A stretch of DNA of 5,157 bases, from assembly GCA_023435855.1 (NCBI GenBank), contig JAEZLG010000268.1, positions 1 to 5,157 of the forward strand. Reading direction: 5' to 3'. Under the pieces are notes generated by a model, which saw only the letters and a program-made list of their open reading frames with translations, did not search any database and was not told where the DNA came from. The DNA is from Bacillota bacterium (GTDB lineage: Bacteria > Bacillota > Clostridia > Christensenellales > CAG-138). Positions 4,521-5,157 of this stretch are shown here, piece by piece; the stretch's first letter is position 1; every line of letters starts with the position of its first letter. A program made the translations under genes and the position numbers.

Positions 4521-5157
4521 ATGATCAGCTTTGAAGGTTACGAAAGAAGGATCAAAAAGATCGAGCCCGTCATGGCCAAATACGGTATTGAGGGCTTCGA
4601 GCAGGCGAACGACATGCTTTTGAAGATGGGCGTCGACGTGCGCTCCATCGTTATGGGTATACAGCCTATCGCTTTTGAAAACGCCGTTTGGGCATATATT
4701 TTGGGTGCTGCCATCGCTGTGAAAAAGGGCGTTAAGACCGCAGCGGAAGTCTCTACATGCATCGGTGAAGGTTTACAGGCGTTTTGCATCCCCGGCTCCG
4801 TTGCTGACCAGCGCGCTGTAGGCCTAGGCAACGGCAACCTTGGTGCCATGCTTTTAAGTGAAGATACCCATTGCTTTGCATTCCTCGCGGGCCACGAAAG
4901 CTTTGCCGCCGCCGAAGGCGCTATCGGCATCGCCAAGACCGCCAACAAGGTGCGCAAGGAACCTTTACAGGTCATCCTCAACGGCCTTGGCAAAGACGCT
5001 GCTTACATCATAAGCCGCATCAACGGCTTTACGTATGTAGAGACCGAGTACGATTACTACACGGGCGAGCTTAAAATCGCAAATACGATTGCCTTCTCCG
5101 ACGGCGACCGCGCGAAGGTTCGCTGCTACGGTGCAGACGAAGTGAACGAGGGCGTGG
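4521..5157 (+). CDS. GGGtGRT-family protein, N-terminal part (3' end outside window)
   Basis: The frame is open for 212 codons from the ATG at 4521 to the window edge with no stop. AAGGAGG (4507-4513) lies seven bases upstream and overlaps the TAA of the scaffold gene, so the two are surely translated from one message. I match it from memory to the GGGtGRT family (about 330 residues, function unknown), found in anaerobic Bacillota and some archaea. The conserved blocks are GIQPIAFENAVWAY (46-59), GEGLQAFCIPGSVADQR (82-98), GLGNGNLGAMLL (101-112), FLAGHESFAAAEGAIGIA (121-138) and ILNGLGKDAAYIISRINGF (152-170). The naming GGGTGRT motif should come further on, beyond the window, so it is not seen here. 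Cysteines are at 80, 89, 118 and 202; Cys89 and Cys118 lie in conserved-looking blocks and could be metal or cluster ligands. It appears cytoplasmic, with no signal peptide. Adjacency to a scaffold homologue suggests a metal-cluster role, by inference. Confidence 0.78.
   Translation, partial: MISFEGYERRIKKIEPVMAKYGIEGFEQANDMLLKMGVDVRSIVMGIQPIAFENAVWAYILGAAIAVKKGVKTAAEVSTCIGEGLQAFCIPGSVADQRAVGLGNGNLGAMLLSEDTHCFAFLAGHESFAAAEGAIGIAKTANKVRKEPLQVILNGLGKDAAYIISRINGFTYVETEYDYYTGELKIANTIAFSDGDRAKVRCYGADEVNEGV

Noticed and set aside
4538..4993. A 151-codon minus-strand open frame opposite the GGGtGRT-family gene.
   Set aside because: Antisense shadow of a conserved gene; low-complexity composition rich in Ala, Ser and Pro typical of reverse frames.
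1..5157. CRISPR array, tRNA, rRNA, transposase or phage genes.
   Set aside because: No regularly spaced repeats, cloverleaf sequence, terminal inverted repeats with transposase, or phage-like genes were seen on either strand.

Overview
The window looks like chromosomal DNA of an anaerobic, probably gut-associated member of the Clostridia (Bacillota). The basis is strong AAGGAGG-type ribosome binding sites, moderate G+C, a paired IscU-like scaffold and GGGtGRT-family gene (a pairing I recall from clostridial genomes), and a lysoplasmalogenase-type membrane protein, which suits anaerobes that make plasmalogens. This placement is inference; there is no rRNA or other marker to name a genus.

Layout. 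(1) Bases 1-408, plus strand: the C-terminal end of a MATE-family efflux transporter whose start lies outside the window. (2) Bases 409-604: a convergent intergenic stretch with a perfect 12-bp hairpin, a second 9-bp GC-rich hairpin that is the likely terminator for one or both sides, and no credible gene. (3) Bases 605-3587, minus strand: a probable four-gene operon read right to left. It encodes a small, very basic membrane protein (3587-3300), a YhhN/TMEM86-like lysoplasmalogenase (3275-2625), a WYL-domain transcriptional regulator (2628-1924, overlapping its upstream neighbour by ATGA), and a lipoprotein serpin (1852-605). (4) Bases 3588-3815: a divergent control region with an extended -10 promoter facing each way, an inverted repeat next to the minus promoter, a shared sequence element repeated on both sides of the plus promoter, and two hairpins in the plus leader. 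(5) Bases 3816-5157, plus strand: an IscU/NifU-like iron-sulfur scaffold homologue, then after 12 bases a GGGtGRT-family protein that runs off the right edge.

How the genes may work together. The minus operon joins membrane and envelope functions (small membrane protein, ether-lipid enzyme, surface-anchored protease inhibitor) with its own regulator, which reads like an envelope or host-defence response unit. The plus pair is a conserved but functionally unassigned module. The scaffold homologue keeps the IscU-type GCSG cysteine region but departs from classical IscU around its first ligand cysteine, and its partner is a cysteine-containing protein of unknown function. The two units share a control region, so co-regulation is possible but not shown. 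The two observations I would follow first are the lipoprotein serpin with its long reactive loop and the scaffold/GGGtGRT pair.
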